Source of the DNA: Rhea pennata
Taxonomy: Eukaryota; Chordata; Aves; Rheiformes; Rheidae
Assembly (NCBI RefSeq): GCF_028389875.1
Contig: NC_084668.1
Location: 17,379,993 to 17,443,992, forward strand
Reading direction: 5' to 3'
Length of the DNA stretch: 64,000 bases
Shown piece after piece: positions 49,259 to 63,861 of the stretch. Every line of letters starts with the position of its first letter. The first letter of the stretch is position 1. The notes under the pieces are model-generated. The model made no database searches, was not told where the DNA came from, and worked only from the letters and a program-made list of their open reading frames with translations. Position numbers and translations under genes: made by a program.

Positions 49259-50450
49259 TAGCAAGTGCGACTTTGGCCACATCCGAGGGCCAGGCGAGCT
49301 GTTCCCGTGGCTGTGAGTCCTCTGTAACACAAGCCCTGTACAGATGTCCCCAACCTCATAGGTCCTGGCTGCCTCCTGGCCAGAGCAGGCACTGCCACAG
49401 CCTGGGGCCGGGGTGGCACGGCTGTGCCAAGGGGCTGAGCAAGCCATGGGGCAGCCACAGAACAGCTGCGCTTAAGGCACTAAGTGAATGAAACTGGATC
49501 AGGCCTGCACATCTCTGCCAAAAGGCAGGGCCCAGCATTTTCCCTGGGAGCCGGGGGCAAGACAGCAGCTGGGTCTTGCCTGCCGATGCTTCCAGCCCCT
49601 CCGGCGGCGGCAGGGGAGGCGCCACGCCAGGCGGGCACGTCACGGCGGCACAGCTGACCTTGCGCGAGCCAAAGCTGTTCAGCGCGTAGCAGCGCCCAGC
49701 AGCACTGCCGCCACACCGGCGCGTCCTCGGGGAACAGGCGCTGAGGCTTGGAGCCGCCTTAATGCTGGCGGCTGGCTCCCCTGCCAGCACCCAGGCTCTG
49801 GAAGCTGGCGGGGATCAAGGGAAGCCCTTTCCTTAGCAGCCTACAAGCACGGGTGCTGAAGCGTTAGGAATAATCTGGGACCAGGCTGAGAGCCGGTAAC
49901 TGGCCGTATAGTGCGCACACAGCCCCCGGTTTTGCTGCGTACTTACAAGCTTAGGAAGCACCCCCTTCGCTGGGAGTCCTTGCCCTCGTGCCAGGCCCTG
50001 ACTTCTGCCTTGCCTTCCAACTGCGCACCAAGCACAGGCAGAACAAGCCCATGGATCAGGTCGTGGCAGGCCTGCCCAGAGCGGTGCCTTCCGCCTTTAC
50101 TGTGATCGCAGGGGCTCTGACACTGAGCACGGCCCCTTGTCCTGGACACCAGCCCTGGTCTAAGCGACAGAGGGGCCTGGGGACAGTCACTTGCGGGGCA
50201 CAGAGCTGGTCTGCAGCAGCAGGAGGGCTGCAGGGCCTGGCAGAGGGGCCACAGACACCACCAGGACCAGAACGGCTGGTGGGTACTGGCTGGGGCTGGT
50301 GGGAGCCCAGTGACGCTGGCCCAGCTCAACCACGTGCTGCCCTGCCGGGCTCCTGGGGCAAGAACGAGATGGGAGAGCAGCAGCTTTGTGGAGGAGAGGA
50401 AGGAAAGCAGAGGTTGGTGAGGAGGAGAGAGGGCCCGGTGCAGGCTGGGG

Positions 50451-53403
<2,953 letters not shown>

Positions 53404-54100
53404 GCTGCCTCCGGGCACCTGCAGGAGCAGAAGGGACGGGGCGGCAGCCCGCTCAGCACCCGGCAGGATCAACCCCAGGCACCCGCAGCGGCTCCCCAGC
53501 CGGGGCAGGACACGGCCCCGTCACCGCCCTCGGCCCCGGGGCCGCCCGCGTGCCACCGCCCCGAGTCCCCGGGGGCCGCGTCAGACGCCGGCCACGGCCA
53601 CGCGCTGACTCAAGCCGCAGCAAGGACGTCGCCTCTCTGGCCCGCCTCGGCCCCGCCACCGCCGGGCACCCCGGAGCTCGGACCCCTCCCGGGCCACCAG
53701 CCCCCGGGGCCGCGCGGCTTCGACCCGCGCCGCCCCCCGGGAGCGTCGGGGTGGCCGTGGCAGAGGCCGAAGGGGGCACTGGGCCGCGGGCTCCCCGCCG
53801 GTGGGGACGGGAACCCGGGGCCCGACGACAGCCACACTGCCCCCCCTCACCCCCTGCCCCACGCTTTGGGGGCCACCCCCACCTCCCGCAGCCGGGGCCA
53901 CCCGGGGGGGCTCTGGGGCACAGGCTGCCCTGGCGGACAAGCGTCGCCTGCCACCTCCCCGGCAGGCCGACACGTCCCTCGGGGCGGGGGGACCCGCCGG
54001 GGCTGAGCACCCCCAGCCCCGCTCCGAGGGGCCGCCCCCACCCCCCCCCCCGCAGCCACCAGCCTGCCCCTGCGCGGGCCCCGGGACAGGGCTGCTCGGG

Positions 54101-54142
54101 GAGGAGGAGAAGGAGGAGGAGGAGGAGGAGGAGGAGGAGAAA
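54101..54142. repeat. (GGA)n homopurine run
   Basis: About 14 GGA units, almost uninterrupted, in TMBIM1 intron DNA. Such homopurine-homopyrimidine runs can form triplexes. Confidence 0.85.
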
Positions 54143-54430
54143 AGCAGGGAAGCAGGAGCTCGGAGCGCAGGAAAACAACGGCGCTGCCAGGAGCCGGCGC
54201 CAGGGCCTCTGCCCCTCCTGCCCCCCTCAGCAGCGCCACCCCCGCCTGCTCTGCTGGACCCCCCCCCGCAGGAGCCGGGGTCCCTTCTCACCCCTCCCTG
54301 CTCCCGGTGCCCCCCCCCCCGCCCCGGCACAAGCGCTGGCACCACCCAGGGTGGGACAAGACCAGACGCTTCGCCGTCCCTCCGCCAGCGTTTCCGGGCA
54401 GCTCGGCACCGGGCCCAGCAAAGCGGCTCG

Positions 54431-54450
54431 GTCCGTCCGTCCGTCCGTCC
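54431..54450. repeat. (GTCC)5 microsatellite
   Basis: Five perfect GTCC units. Confidence 0.85.
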
Positions 54451-55340
54451 ATGCGGGTCGCGGGGCCCCACGGCGAGCCCCGCTCCGGCGCAGAGGGCCG
54501 GCCGCCCGTCCCGGCACCCTCTGGCCATCGCGCTGACCGCGCTGCCAAAAATAACCGGGCCAGGTGGGGACCCCGCGGCCCTGCGGTTTCGTTTTCACCG
54601 CTCAGACGCTTCCCAGAAAGCCGTCGGTGCCCCCCCCCGCCTCCACCCCCCAACCCGGCGGCACCCGGGACGCAGGGAGGGGGGGACGCTGGGCCCTGGG
54701 GCGCCCCGTTCGAGCCGGCAGTGCCGCCCGGGGACCCCCGTCCTTGAAGCTGCGATGATTAAAACCAGACAATCAAAACCAAGTACGGGCTTAAAAAATA
54801 AGGGCTTGTCCCAGGCAAAACGTACACAGCCGGTTCCCGGCTGCTGAGGACAGGGGCCCAGGCGTCCGGTGGAAGCAGCGCAGATCCTGCCAGCTCCACG
54901 GCGCTGGGTCCCCTCCAGCGCCCATGGCCAGCACCAGGAGGGCTCGGTGCCCCACAACCGGTGTCAAGGGGACACTGAGGCCCGGCCGCCCTGTCCCCCC
55001 TCCCTCCCCCCCCGGGGCAGAGGCTGAGGAACCAGCCCAACGGGTCCCCCCGGCCGCCGCACCCGGGGAGGAGCACCCAGCGCCGCCGCGGATCCCTACC
55101 GACACGCACACCCCGCGAACCGCATCCTCACCCCCCTCTGCCCCCTAACCTCTCCAGCCCCTCTCCCTCACCCCCCACCTGCCCAGCCCCAGCCCCTGCT
55201 ACCAGCCCTGCGGGGACCCTGGGGTGCCAAGGACCACCTTGGGGGGGGGGCAGGGCTTGGGGACAGGGCTCCTCCAGGGTCCCCTACGCAAAGCTGCCCT
55301 AGAAATAATCCACCTTCTCAGGAGTGCCAGGGACTCCCAG

Positions 55341-55450
55341 CAGCCTGGCTCAGCACAGCTCGGCACGGCCCAGCTCAGTACAGCCTGGCACAGCCTGGCA
55401 CGGCTTGGCCCAGCACAGCTCCGTACTGCACAGCTGGGCCTGGCTCAGGC
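55341..55450. repeat. 10-bp period degenerate minisatellite
   Basis: About eleven decamers related to ACAGCCTGGC or CCAGCACAGC follow each other without a phase slip. The 10-base period is close to one helical turn. Confidence 0.75.
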
Positions 55451-55563
55451 TCGGGGGTCAGTGGGGCTGGGACAGCACGGCTGGGCTCGCTGCCCCCATC
55501 CAGCCGCCCTCCCCCATGCAGCTCACACCAGGCACGAGTTTGCTGGTTCTCAGCATGGCACAA

Positions 55564-55595
55564 TGTGCCTCAGTTTCCCCCACTGTCCCACAGGG
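55564..55595 (-). repeat. MIR core fragment
   Basis: ATGTGCCTCAGTTTCCCCCA matches the complement of the MIR core. Flanks do not extend the match. Confidence 0.45.
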
Positions 55596-56280
55596 ACAAC
55601 CGCAGCGCCACGGGGTCCAGAAAGCAGCAGCAGCCCTACTGCAGCCCCCAGCTCACGGGGGAGCCCCCCTCCCCCGGCCAGGGTCCGTGCGCAGGACCCC
55701 GCTCTGCCCTTCCGCTGCCTCCTGCCACGGCAGGCAGGCTCTGCCCGGCCGGACTTCGCCCCAGCCAGCTGGGTCCACGGGCTCCCCCGCAACCCGTTTC
55801 CAGCCAGCCAGCACCGCCGAGGGGGATCCCGCGCCCAGGGCGAGGGGTGGCGCGTTTCCCCACGCAGAGCCACCCAGCGGCCCTGGGGACAAGGAGCTGG
55901 GGGGACACGGGGACAGCCCCCAGCCCAGCCCCCCAAGCACCCCCCCCATTCGCTCCAGCAGATTCAGAGGAGGGTGGCAGGATGGTGCTGAACTTCATGG
56001 GTGCAAATGCCATGGGGCACAGCCTGTCTCCGCGGCTCGGGAACTGGACCCCCCCCCATCCCCAGACTCGGTGCCTGCCACCCCCCCCCCCCCCGGGACA
56101 TTCGGTCTGGTACAACGACCCACGGCCTGTCACTCCCCTCCCCGGATTGGAAGGATCGAGGGGGTGACCAAGGGGGGAAGAGGGGGAATGGCGGGGAGCC
56201 AGGCTAGGAGGAACTGGGGGGGAGAGACTGGGGGGGGATTTCAAGGGTCTGAGGGAAATCAGGATAGGTAGCAGGGGAAG

Positions 56281-56690
56281 GATCGGGGGGATCCGGGTTG
56301 GGTTAGTGGGGTGGGTTGGGGAATAGGCTGGGCACTGGGGGACAGGGAAGGATTGGGAGGGATCCAGGTTGGGTTAGTGGGGTGGGTTGGGGGGCAGGCT
56401 GGGCACTGGGGGACAGGGAAGGACTGGGAGGGATCCGGGTTGGGTTAGTGGGGGGGTTGGAGGGCAGGCTGAGCACTGGGAGACAGGGAAGGATTGGGAG
56501 GGATCTGGGTTGGGTTGGGGGGAGGGTTGGGGGGCAGGCTGAGCACTGGGGGACAGGGAAGGACTGGGAGGGATCCGGGTTGGGTTAGTAGGGGGCAGGC
56601 TGGGCACTGGCGAGCAGGGAAGGATCGGGGGGATCTGGGTTGGGTTGGGGGGCGGGCTGGGGGGCAGGCTGGTCTGGAATCGGTGGGGCA
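56281..56690. repeat. 70-bp minisatellite, about six copies
   Basis: Units beginning GATYGGGAGGGATCYGGGTT start at about 56281, 56351, 56422, 56492, 56562 and 56623. Spacing is 70-71 bases except the last (61). The G-rich strand is the plus strand. Frames through it encode a Gly-rich periodic peptide that is not a gene. Confidence 0.9.
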
Positions 56691-56838
56691 GGCAGGGGGG
56701 AGGAATCTGGCCCTAGTCCTGGGGGCCCCCCCGGCGCCCCACCACCTCTTGGTCCCCCCTCACTGCGGGAGAACCCGCGGGGAAAGCGGCGCGGGGGCGG
56801 GAGGGCCGGGCCGGGCCGGGCCGAGCCGAGTCGCCCTA

Positions 56839-57000
56839 CCTTGCTGCGCGCCGCTCCGCCGGGCTGGGGCCGCTCCGTCGGGCGGCGCCGCTCCGCCGTG
56901 GCGGGCGGGCCGGACGGGGCGGGCGGAGGCGCTGCTGCCCCCCCGCGCCCGGCCCCGGCGCGCCCGGCCCGCGACGTCCCCCCCCTCCGCCCCCCGCGCC
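56839..57000 (-). promoter_or_regulatory. TMBIM1: Probable TMBIM1 first noncoding exon and CpG island
   Basis: On the minus strand a good donor (AAG followed by GTAGGG) lies at 56838/56839, at the end of a very CpG-rich segment with no frame of its own. This fits the 5'UTR exon that must precede the acceptor near 53419. A second possible donor (CGGTGAGA) lies near 57115. Confidence 0.5.
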
Positions 57001-57019
57001 CGCTCCGCCCTACTGCGCC

Positions 57020-57102
57020 GGGGGCGGGGGGGGGGGGGCGCGCTGGGGGGGGGGGAACCGGGTGGGGGGGGGGAACCTGGTGGGGGGGCGCGCTGGGGGG
57101 GG
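57020..57102 (+). repeat. G-run cluster, quadruplex-prone, partly duplicated
   Basis: At least six G-runs of 7-13 bases alternate with short spacers. GGCGCGCTGGGG occurs twice and GGGAACC twice, showing an internal duplication. It lies at the TMBIM1/PNKD divergent CpG island. Confidence 0.75.
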
Positions 57103-57588
57103 CTCGGTGCCTCTCACCGCCTGCGCTCGGGGCCGTGGGGCCGTCGGCGACGTCTCGGGGCCCTGCGGGGCCTCTCCGGGGGCTCGAGGCGGCCTCCGCG
57201 CCTGCCTCCGCCAGCTCCCGCCGCGGCGCTTGGGGCCTCTCTGCGCTCAGACCGCGAAGTGTCTGATCCCTCCTGGGGTTTTCGTTTGTTTGTTTGTTTG
57301 TTTTTTCTTTCTCAGCTTCTCGAGAGCCGCCGAGACGCTTTGCCGGGCTGCCTGCGCGGCCGGGCTCCCCGCGGTCCCCTCGGGGGGCGGGGGGGGGTAC
57401 CCCCGAGGCACCAGGTCTTGCCCCCCGCCCCCCCCCCGCAGGGATGTTGCCCCTTCGGCTCCGCGATGGCTCCAAAGCGCGGGCAAAGCGGGCCGCAGCC
57501 TCCCGCCGCGCCGCCCCAGCGCCCCGCCAGGTGCCCACGGCCTAGGGGGGCTCCCGCCCCGTCCCCCCTTGCTGCCACCCCCAAGGAG

Positions 57589-57796
57589 TGACGTCAGTTT
57601 GGGGGGTCCTCCCTGCCCCAGCGAGTGATGCCAGCTCGGGGGACCCCCTTCCCCGCCAAGGGATTCGGCCGTGACGTAACTGGGGGGGACCCCCTTCGCG
57701 GAGCAGCGACGTCAGCGCGGGGATCCCCCTTCCTCCCGCAGTGACGTAGTCTGCCGGGGAGGGGGAGGAATCCCCGTCCTCCCGGCGGTGACGCAG
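57589..57796. promoter_or_regulatory. Tandem array of CRE/ATF-like motifs
   Basis: Six related octamers recur every 35-47 bases: TGACGTCA (57589), TGATGCCA (57626), TGACGTAA (57672), CGACGTCA (57707), TGACGTAG (57742), TGACGCAG (57789). They are separated by similar GGGGGACCCCCTTC-type spacers, so the array arose by tandem duplication and several copies keep the ATF/CREB core. Confidence 0.65.
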
Positions 57797-57924
57797 CCCG
57801 GGGCCCCCTCCCTTGCCGAAGCGCTGGGGCGACGAGAGCAGGAGGCGGCGGGAGCGGCGGGGGGGCGGGGCGGGGGCGGAGTCTCGGCCGCTCCCTATTG
57901 GCGGGCGCCGTGGCGCGGCGTTAG

Positions 57925-58124
57925 GGGGCGGGGCCAGGGGGCGGAATGGGCACAGAGCGCCCGAGGGGGCGGGGCCAGGGGCGGGGCCAGAGAGCGGAAT
58001 GGGCACAGAGCGCCCGAGGGGGCGGGGCCAGGGGCGGGGCCAGGGGCGGGGCCTGAGAGCGGAATGGGCACAGAGCGCCCGAGGGGGCGGGGCCGGGGGC
58101 GGGGCCGGACGCGGCTCCCGCAGC
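57925..58124 (+). promoter_or_regulatory. PNKD: Long-form PNKD promoter with triplicated GC-box unit
   Basis: GCGGAATGGGCACAGAGCGC occurs three times (57941, 57994, 58059), each followed by one to three GGGGCGGGGCC Sp1-type boxes. The last unit ends about 30 bases before the start codon. CpG-rich and TATA-less. Confidence 0.75.
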
Positions 58125-61100
58125 ATGGCGGGGCCAGGCTACCGGGCGGCGCTGCGGGCGGTGGCGGCGGCTGGTGCCTGTGGGCTGGGCGCCGCCTCGC
58201 TCCTCCGCTGCCCGGCCCTGCGCCGCCTCGCCCGCCGCGCCGCCGCCGCGCTCATGGCCCTCGCCGGCCCGCTGCTGTTCCGCGTGGGGTGAGTGCCCGC
58301 CGGCGGGGGGGGGCGCGGCAGAGGCGCGGGGGGTATCCGCGGGTGGCCCGGCTGGGGGGGGCACACTTCGCCGCCGCCGTGGGCCGCCCCCTGGGCGGTG
58401 TCACCCGTGGGACGAGCCCCCGTCGCCGCCACAGTGGGCGGTGGCGGCGTGTCCCGCTCCCGCCACGCTGCGGGGCTCTGCCCCAGCGGCGGGACCCCCG
58501 TCGGGGGCGGCCCGGCACCCCGTGCACCCCGTGGAGAAGGCCCCGTGCAGAGGCCGGCTCGCAGGAGGCGCCCTCGGGGCCCGGGGCCGCCGGCCGGGCC
58601 CTCTTGGCCTTGCCAGGGTGCCCTGGGGCTCGGTGCCCGCCGGTCCGGCGGGTGCACGGCTGGCTTTGTGGGGTGGATGGCATCTTCCCTGGAAGCTGGT
58701 TCGCAACGGATTGGCGACAGCCTGCCGAGAAATCACTGCAAGCAGCGACACAGGGAGATCGTGTGGGAAAGAGGGATGGACTGAAACCACTCCAGCGTGG
58801 AGCTGCGAAGGGCCTGGGGAGAGCATCAGGGTGAGGGGAAGATGCAGGCGATGGCTGGGGGGGCGGAGGGGGTACAGCTGTGGGTCTGAGCTCTGCTGCC
58901 GGCAGCCGGGGCAGACGCTGAGGTCGGATGGGCAGGGCGAAGAGGAGATGCAGGAGCAGATCCCTTTGGTGTGCAGAGCTGTGGTTGATGATGGTTCTTG
59001 CGGGCTTTCCCTCTTTGTAAGGGAAGCGGTGGGGTGGGAGAGGCCGCCGTGGAGGTTCAAGCAACCGCTCGCTACCCCAGGGCAGCTCTCCCAGGGAGCA
59101 AAGCTGCTCTCCCAAGGAGCTGCCAGTCCTGCACCCCATTCCCGGGGGTCCTGGGCTCCCCTTGTCCAGGCCACCTGCAGCTCTGGGAGATGTCTTCTCC
59201 AGTGGAATCCGCCCTTAATGTGGTCTTCTTTGGGCTCTGGGAAGATGTAGGGCTCTTTTTAAAGACAAAGTGGTGGTGTCTTGGCTGCTCTGTTAGAGCT
59301 GCGGTGTGAGGTCGTTGTGTCTCGTATCAGCCCCTGCTAAGGAGGATCTCATCTCCTGGAGGGAAGAAGGACTTTCCTGTCTCTCCTCCACTCCGAGAGA
59401 GCCTTGGCCATGGCCCAGCACAGCTGTGCACAGGTGGTCTGAGCATCCTCTTCCCCAGTGCATCCCCCGCAGCTCCGTGGGACGCTTGGGGGGAGCCTGG
59501 GGAGGAGGCTCGCCTGCGCGGTGGGGCCGGCCAAGCTCATCTGTTGGTGCGTGGGTTCGTCGTGCTTCTATGCCGACACTGCGTCAGGCAGCACCCACCA
59601 CCTCGCAGCCGGCGTGCTGGTTCGGGCATCCCACGCCAGCAGGATCTGAGCTGGGAGCTGGCGAGGAGCGTCCGAGCCGTCTGCGGGGAGCAGGAAAGCT
59701 GAAGTCATTGCTGGACCCGCTGGCTTCTCCCCTTTGTTCTGCCTCCAATTGAAGGAACAGCAAATCTTCCTCTGTTTGTACAGCGCCGGCCCGGAGCCAC
59801 CCGCGGAGGAATTTGCACTTGGCAGCCCCCAGCCGTGGGGACAGGACACCCTGAGAGGGGCGGTTTGAACCCTGCCTCCTTCTATAACGCTCTTGCCCAA
59901 GGAGACCGGGGTCGGATCTGTGCGCGGCCCCCCCCCAGCACGTGCGGCCCGCCCAGGCCGGACAAAGAGAAGCTGTGTGAGCGCTTGCGGCCCGCGAGGC
60001 CGCGGCCGAGCTCCTCCGGGGTCGCGCTGGGAGCCTGCAGCAGGGCTGGGAAACCGGCCGCCGCCTCCGGCGTCCCAGCGCCGTGCCCATCGCCCCCGGC
60101 CGCTGGCCTTGCTGCGGAGGATTTCACGCTGTTCTCCCTGTTCTCCGGCGGCAAAGGTCGACTCGGCCTGGTTTTCAGGTCTAATTATTAACCCTTCGGT
60201 TGTGCCCCAGCCTCTCCTCTCCTGCCAGCAGCTCGCTCGGGACGTTGCCCTGCTCTCTGGGCGCAGGCTGCCAGCGCCGATCCCTTTGAACCAGGGGGCA
60301 GGCAGTGCTGGATGCGGCGTGCCGGCGGGATCCCGTGCTCTCTGCGCGGCCGGGTGAGCAGCCGCACCCTGGCTTTGGGCTCGCAGCCTCCCGCAGAGGC
60401 AGGGGAGACCTGGCTCTCGGCAGGATCCTTCCCACAACCTTCCCAGTGTGCTTGCAAAACCGGTGACCTAAAGCTGCAGGCAGAGGCAGAGGTTTCCCCT
60501 GTAATAGACCCTCTCTGCCGAATGCAAGACAGCTGCGTCCTGGGATCTGTGCTGGAGGATTTTGTGCATCTCTGGAGACGCCTTTTTTCCAAGGAGCTTT
60601 TCCAGCCAGATGAGGGGCTTGTGGGGTCTTGAGTGGAGAGGAAACAGCACAAGGTGCCTGAGCTGGCCACGCACCCATTGCTGGTGGACAGGGCAAGCAT
60701 CAGGTAGGAGGGGATATGAGTCCTGCTGCAGCCCCAGAGCAGACAGTGGGGACAGAAATGGCCCCGAGGCCAGAGGGGCTGGTCCAGCCCCGTGCTTTTA
60801 GTCTCCTGTTCCTGCTTTCCCTACATGTGTCTGCCAGGGCCGCGTGACTCTGATGCGCTTTCCTTCCGTGGCCAGAGGACAGTGGCCTGTGGAGTACTTA
60901 ATGATCCAGGGAGATCTTCTTGGCCTGGGAATGGGGCAGAGAGAGAACCAGAAGCAAGCCAGGTCTTTGTGTGCCCTTCTTGGAGTGGGTTGGTACATCA
61001 TGGTGCCTCACCCCTGCCCTCATCTTCCTCCTGAGCCCTGAAGCGCTGCTGTATAAAGCAGGGTGGGGAGCAAGCCACTGGCTGGTATCCGTACATGTTG

Positions 61101-63861
61101 AACCTCCATGTGAAGCAGACCTCTGGGGCATTTCTCGCTTCCCTTTCCTTCAGCCTGTTCTGCTTTCTGTCCTCTCCATCACTAAGCAAAGCCAGCCTGG
61201 GAAGCAGCTTGCACTTCCCTCTTTACCAGGAGCCAGCGGCTGTTGCACCCAGAGGCAAGCCTCTCGGTGTAGGGTCAGCCTAGGCCGTGGGGGGGGGACA
61301 ACGGAGCTGGAGATGCTCAGCAGCCACGACCCAAAGTGGACGTCACCTTTGGGGCGGGCTGAGACCCTTCTTGCCGCTGGCTCTGGACCCGCGCTTCCCC
61401 TCGCTCCAGGGTGCCAGCCTGTTCTTCCCCTCGCTCTGGAGTGCCGTCTGTCCCACCAGGGACAGAAGGACAGAGGATCCCCACCACACAACGTGGTGAG
61501 GGGCAGGGGCTGGCACAGCCCCCTGCAGCGATGCCCCCAGGTCCTCTGCCGCTGGGAGCAGCTTGGGGCTGGCGTATTGATCTTCCCCCTGTGACACCTG
61601 CCCACGAAGGTGGTGCAGGCCGGGGAGGGCAACCTGCCTGGCAATCCGATTCCTCCCTCCATGCGGATCTGGAGCAGGCGGTGGGCAGGGCCTGGGGGGA
61701 AACTGCCTTGAGAAAGGGACCCCATCTCCCCCCGGCGATGCCCCAGGGCTGAGAGTAGCCTCCTTCCCCAAACGGGTTGGCCATGTGGTGTGCACGTGTC
61801 TCCATGTGCCAAAGATGTGACAACCCGCTCGGGTCATGGGGTGGACATGTGGGGTGGCTGCACCCGGGCCTGGGGCTGGGAGGAATGCAGGAGCCCAGGC
61901 ACGGCCTCTGCCGCCTCTCTGCAGCAAGCTGTGGCGTGGGGCCAAGCCGGAGGCGAGTGCTGCCACCCCGGGCAAGCTGCAGGTGGGACCAGGGATACGG
62001 TGGGTTTGCAGAGTCAGAGGACAAGTGCGTGAGTTGGGTGGGGTGGGGAAGGCTGCGCTGTTACTCCCCCACCGCTTTCCCCTGGGCTATCAGCCTACCA
62101 GCTTGCTCGTTGTACTGGGAGCCAGAAGGGTGGGGGTGGAACGAGAAGAGAGCCTGGCGGTGCCAGTGCAGTCACGGCTGCAGCGGGTACGAGGGAGGCA
62201 GCTGAGCCGCCCGCATGCCTGGGCTCCTGGCTGCTCGCTGCCCTCTCTAACCCTTCGTGCCTCAGTTTCCCCCCAGGCTGGGAGGCTGTGGAGGAGGCAC
62301 GGGGCTCTGGATTGCCCGTTGCTTGACCGCGTTGCTCCCTTCTCTGAGCACTAGACAGATCTGCAAAAGCCGTGTGTCCCCCTCCCCCCCCCCGCCCCGT
62401 GCCGCCTCCCCGGGTGGCTTTGGGAAGCTTGGCCGGCTGCCCGGGGTCCCGGCGGTGGCGGTGGGAGTCGGGCTTCACGCCGTGCGTCCGCAGCTCGCTG
62501 CGCTGCACGCAGGCAGCCTCCCCGCTCCCGATAACCCGGGAACACCCTGTCCCCGATAACACCCCCCCGCCGCCCCCCGTGCACATGTTGCTCCTGATAA
62601 CCCGGCATCCGGCAGCCGGAGCATCTCGCTGCGAGCCCGGCTCCGCTGCTCGCAGACACCTCGCCCGCGGCGCCGACCCCTCCAGCCCTCACCGAGCTTC
62701 GCCTCCCCGCCTTGCGCCTGCGCAGCGGCGCCGGCCGGCTCCCCTCCATCCTCCCGTGGTGTGCGTGTGTGTGGGGGGGGGGGTCCCGAGGTTGCACCCC
62801 GCCACGAGCAGGGGGGCGGGGGGTGCGCGGCCGCCGGGCTCACCCTGTCACCCGCTGCAGGTACAGCCTGTACGCCCACACCCGCCTGGGCTACCTCTTC
62901 TACAAGCGGCAGGTGAAGAAGGCCCGCGAGCGGTACCCGCACGGCCACTCCGTGTCCCGGCCCGTGGGCTTCGGCGGTGAGTCGGCGCCGGGGCCCCACG
63001 TACCTTCCCCCCCCCCCCCGGGCCTGCCTGGAGCGGGGCCCGTCCCGCATGTCCTTGCTCCCCATCACCTGGGTTCGGCACCTGGGTGTGGGGTGGAGGG
63101 CGGTTTGGGGTGCTGGGGTGCCGTGGCTGAGTCGCCCGACGCACGTTTTACAGAATTTGCTTTAAATTTGGGGGTGAGGTGTCTGGCTTTGCCCCCCTGG
63201 GCGGGGGGAGGGGGGCTGCAGGGAGGTGGTGCCCTGATGCTTTTCTGCCTGTCCGTTCCCCAGCGGTGAAAATCCTGCCCATCCCTGTGCTCTCCAACAA
63301 CTACAGCTACCTGGTCATCGACACGGGCTCTGGCCGAGCGGCTGTCGTGGACCCCTCCGACCCACTGGCCGTGCAGGTGAGACCCCCCCCCCAAGATGGA
63401 GCCACCCTCTGTCCCCTGGGGAGGGAGGTGGCATTGGCTGGCGGGGAGGAGACCAGCCCCGCTGCACGAATGGGGAGATCCATGGATGGCCAGAATTTGG
63501 GGAGGTGGAGAGGGGCTACATGGCTGGTCCCTGTGGGTACATCCCTGTCTTGTCATTTGCCCCCCTGTTTGACTGTTGCTGTTTTGGGGAGCAGGAGGGT
63601 AAATCTGTCCCTAATCTGTAGCCCTCGGTGCCTGTAGCATCCTCGCGGTGGGGCAAGGTGAGGGGGGATCTCGGGGGCGGCAGGGCTGCCACATCTGGCG
63701 CTGCAGGCAAGCGGCCAGGGGAGGGCTGGAGCGGGGATTAGGGGGCAGACGGGTGCCGGGAGCCTGTCGTCGCCCCCTCCGTCCCTCTGCCCCTGCCCGC
63801 AGGCTGCCATTGAAGAAGAGGGGGTGCTGCTGGAGGCCATACTCTGCACCCACAAGCACTG
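58125..63861 (+). CDS. PNKD: PNKD long form (MR-1L), metallo-beta-lactamase-fold hydrolase, 3' part outside window
   Basis: Four exons in the window (58125-58288, 62861-62976, 63264-63376, 63803-63861) encode the first 150 residues. All junctions are GT-AG and phases agree. The N-terminus ([13 protein letters not shown]...) is hydrophobic and Arg-rich, diverged from human but with the same ending, LLFRVGYSLY. Then follow the conserved [20 protein letters not shown], the beta-lactamase-fold opening [28 protein letters not shown] and ILCTHKHW, the start of the THKHWDH metal ligand motif. The family is related to glyoxalase II; in neurons PNKD-L is membrane-bound and presynaptic. TMBIM1 lies antisense between this exon set and the short-form exons. 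Confidence 0.93.
58289..62860 (+). other. PNKD long-form intron 1
   Basis: A 4.6-kb GC-rich intron. A MIR core piece is near 62256. No exon of another gene is supported; antisense frames of 200-300 residues lack any recognisable domain. Confidence 0.6.
62256..62275 (-). repeat. MIR core fragment
   Basis: CGTGCCTCAGTTTCCCCCCA, again the complement of the MIR core, with nothing else alignable by eye. Confidence 0.35.

Larger units (their letters stand above)
53404..56838 (-). other. TMBIM1 5' intron with repeats
   Basis: Lies between the acceptor just upstream of the TMBIM1 start (near 53419) and the candidate first-exon donor at 56837-56838. It holds several simple repeats and minisatellites listed separately. 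Long antisense frames here are GC-driven; no gene is supported. Confidence 0.55.

Noticed and set aside
56494-57591. 365-residue plus-strand frame and its antisense partner
   Set aside because: Covers the 70-bp minisatellite and G-run cluster; Gly/Arg/Pro-rich with no start context or domain.
57788-58834. 348-residue plus-strand frame overlapping the PNKD long-form first exon
   Set aside because: Different frame from the conserved PNKD sequence and built from the repeated GC-box units.
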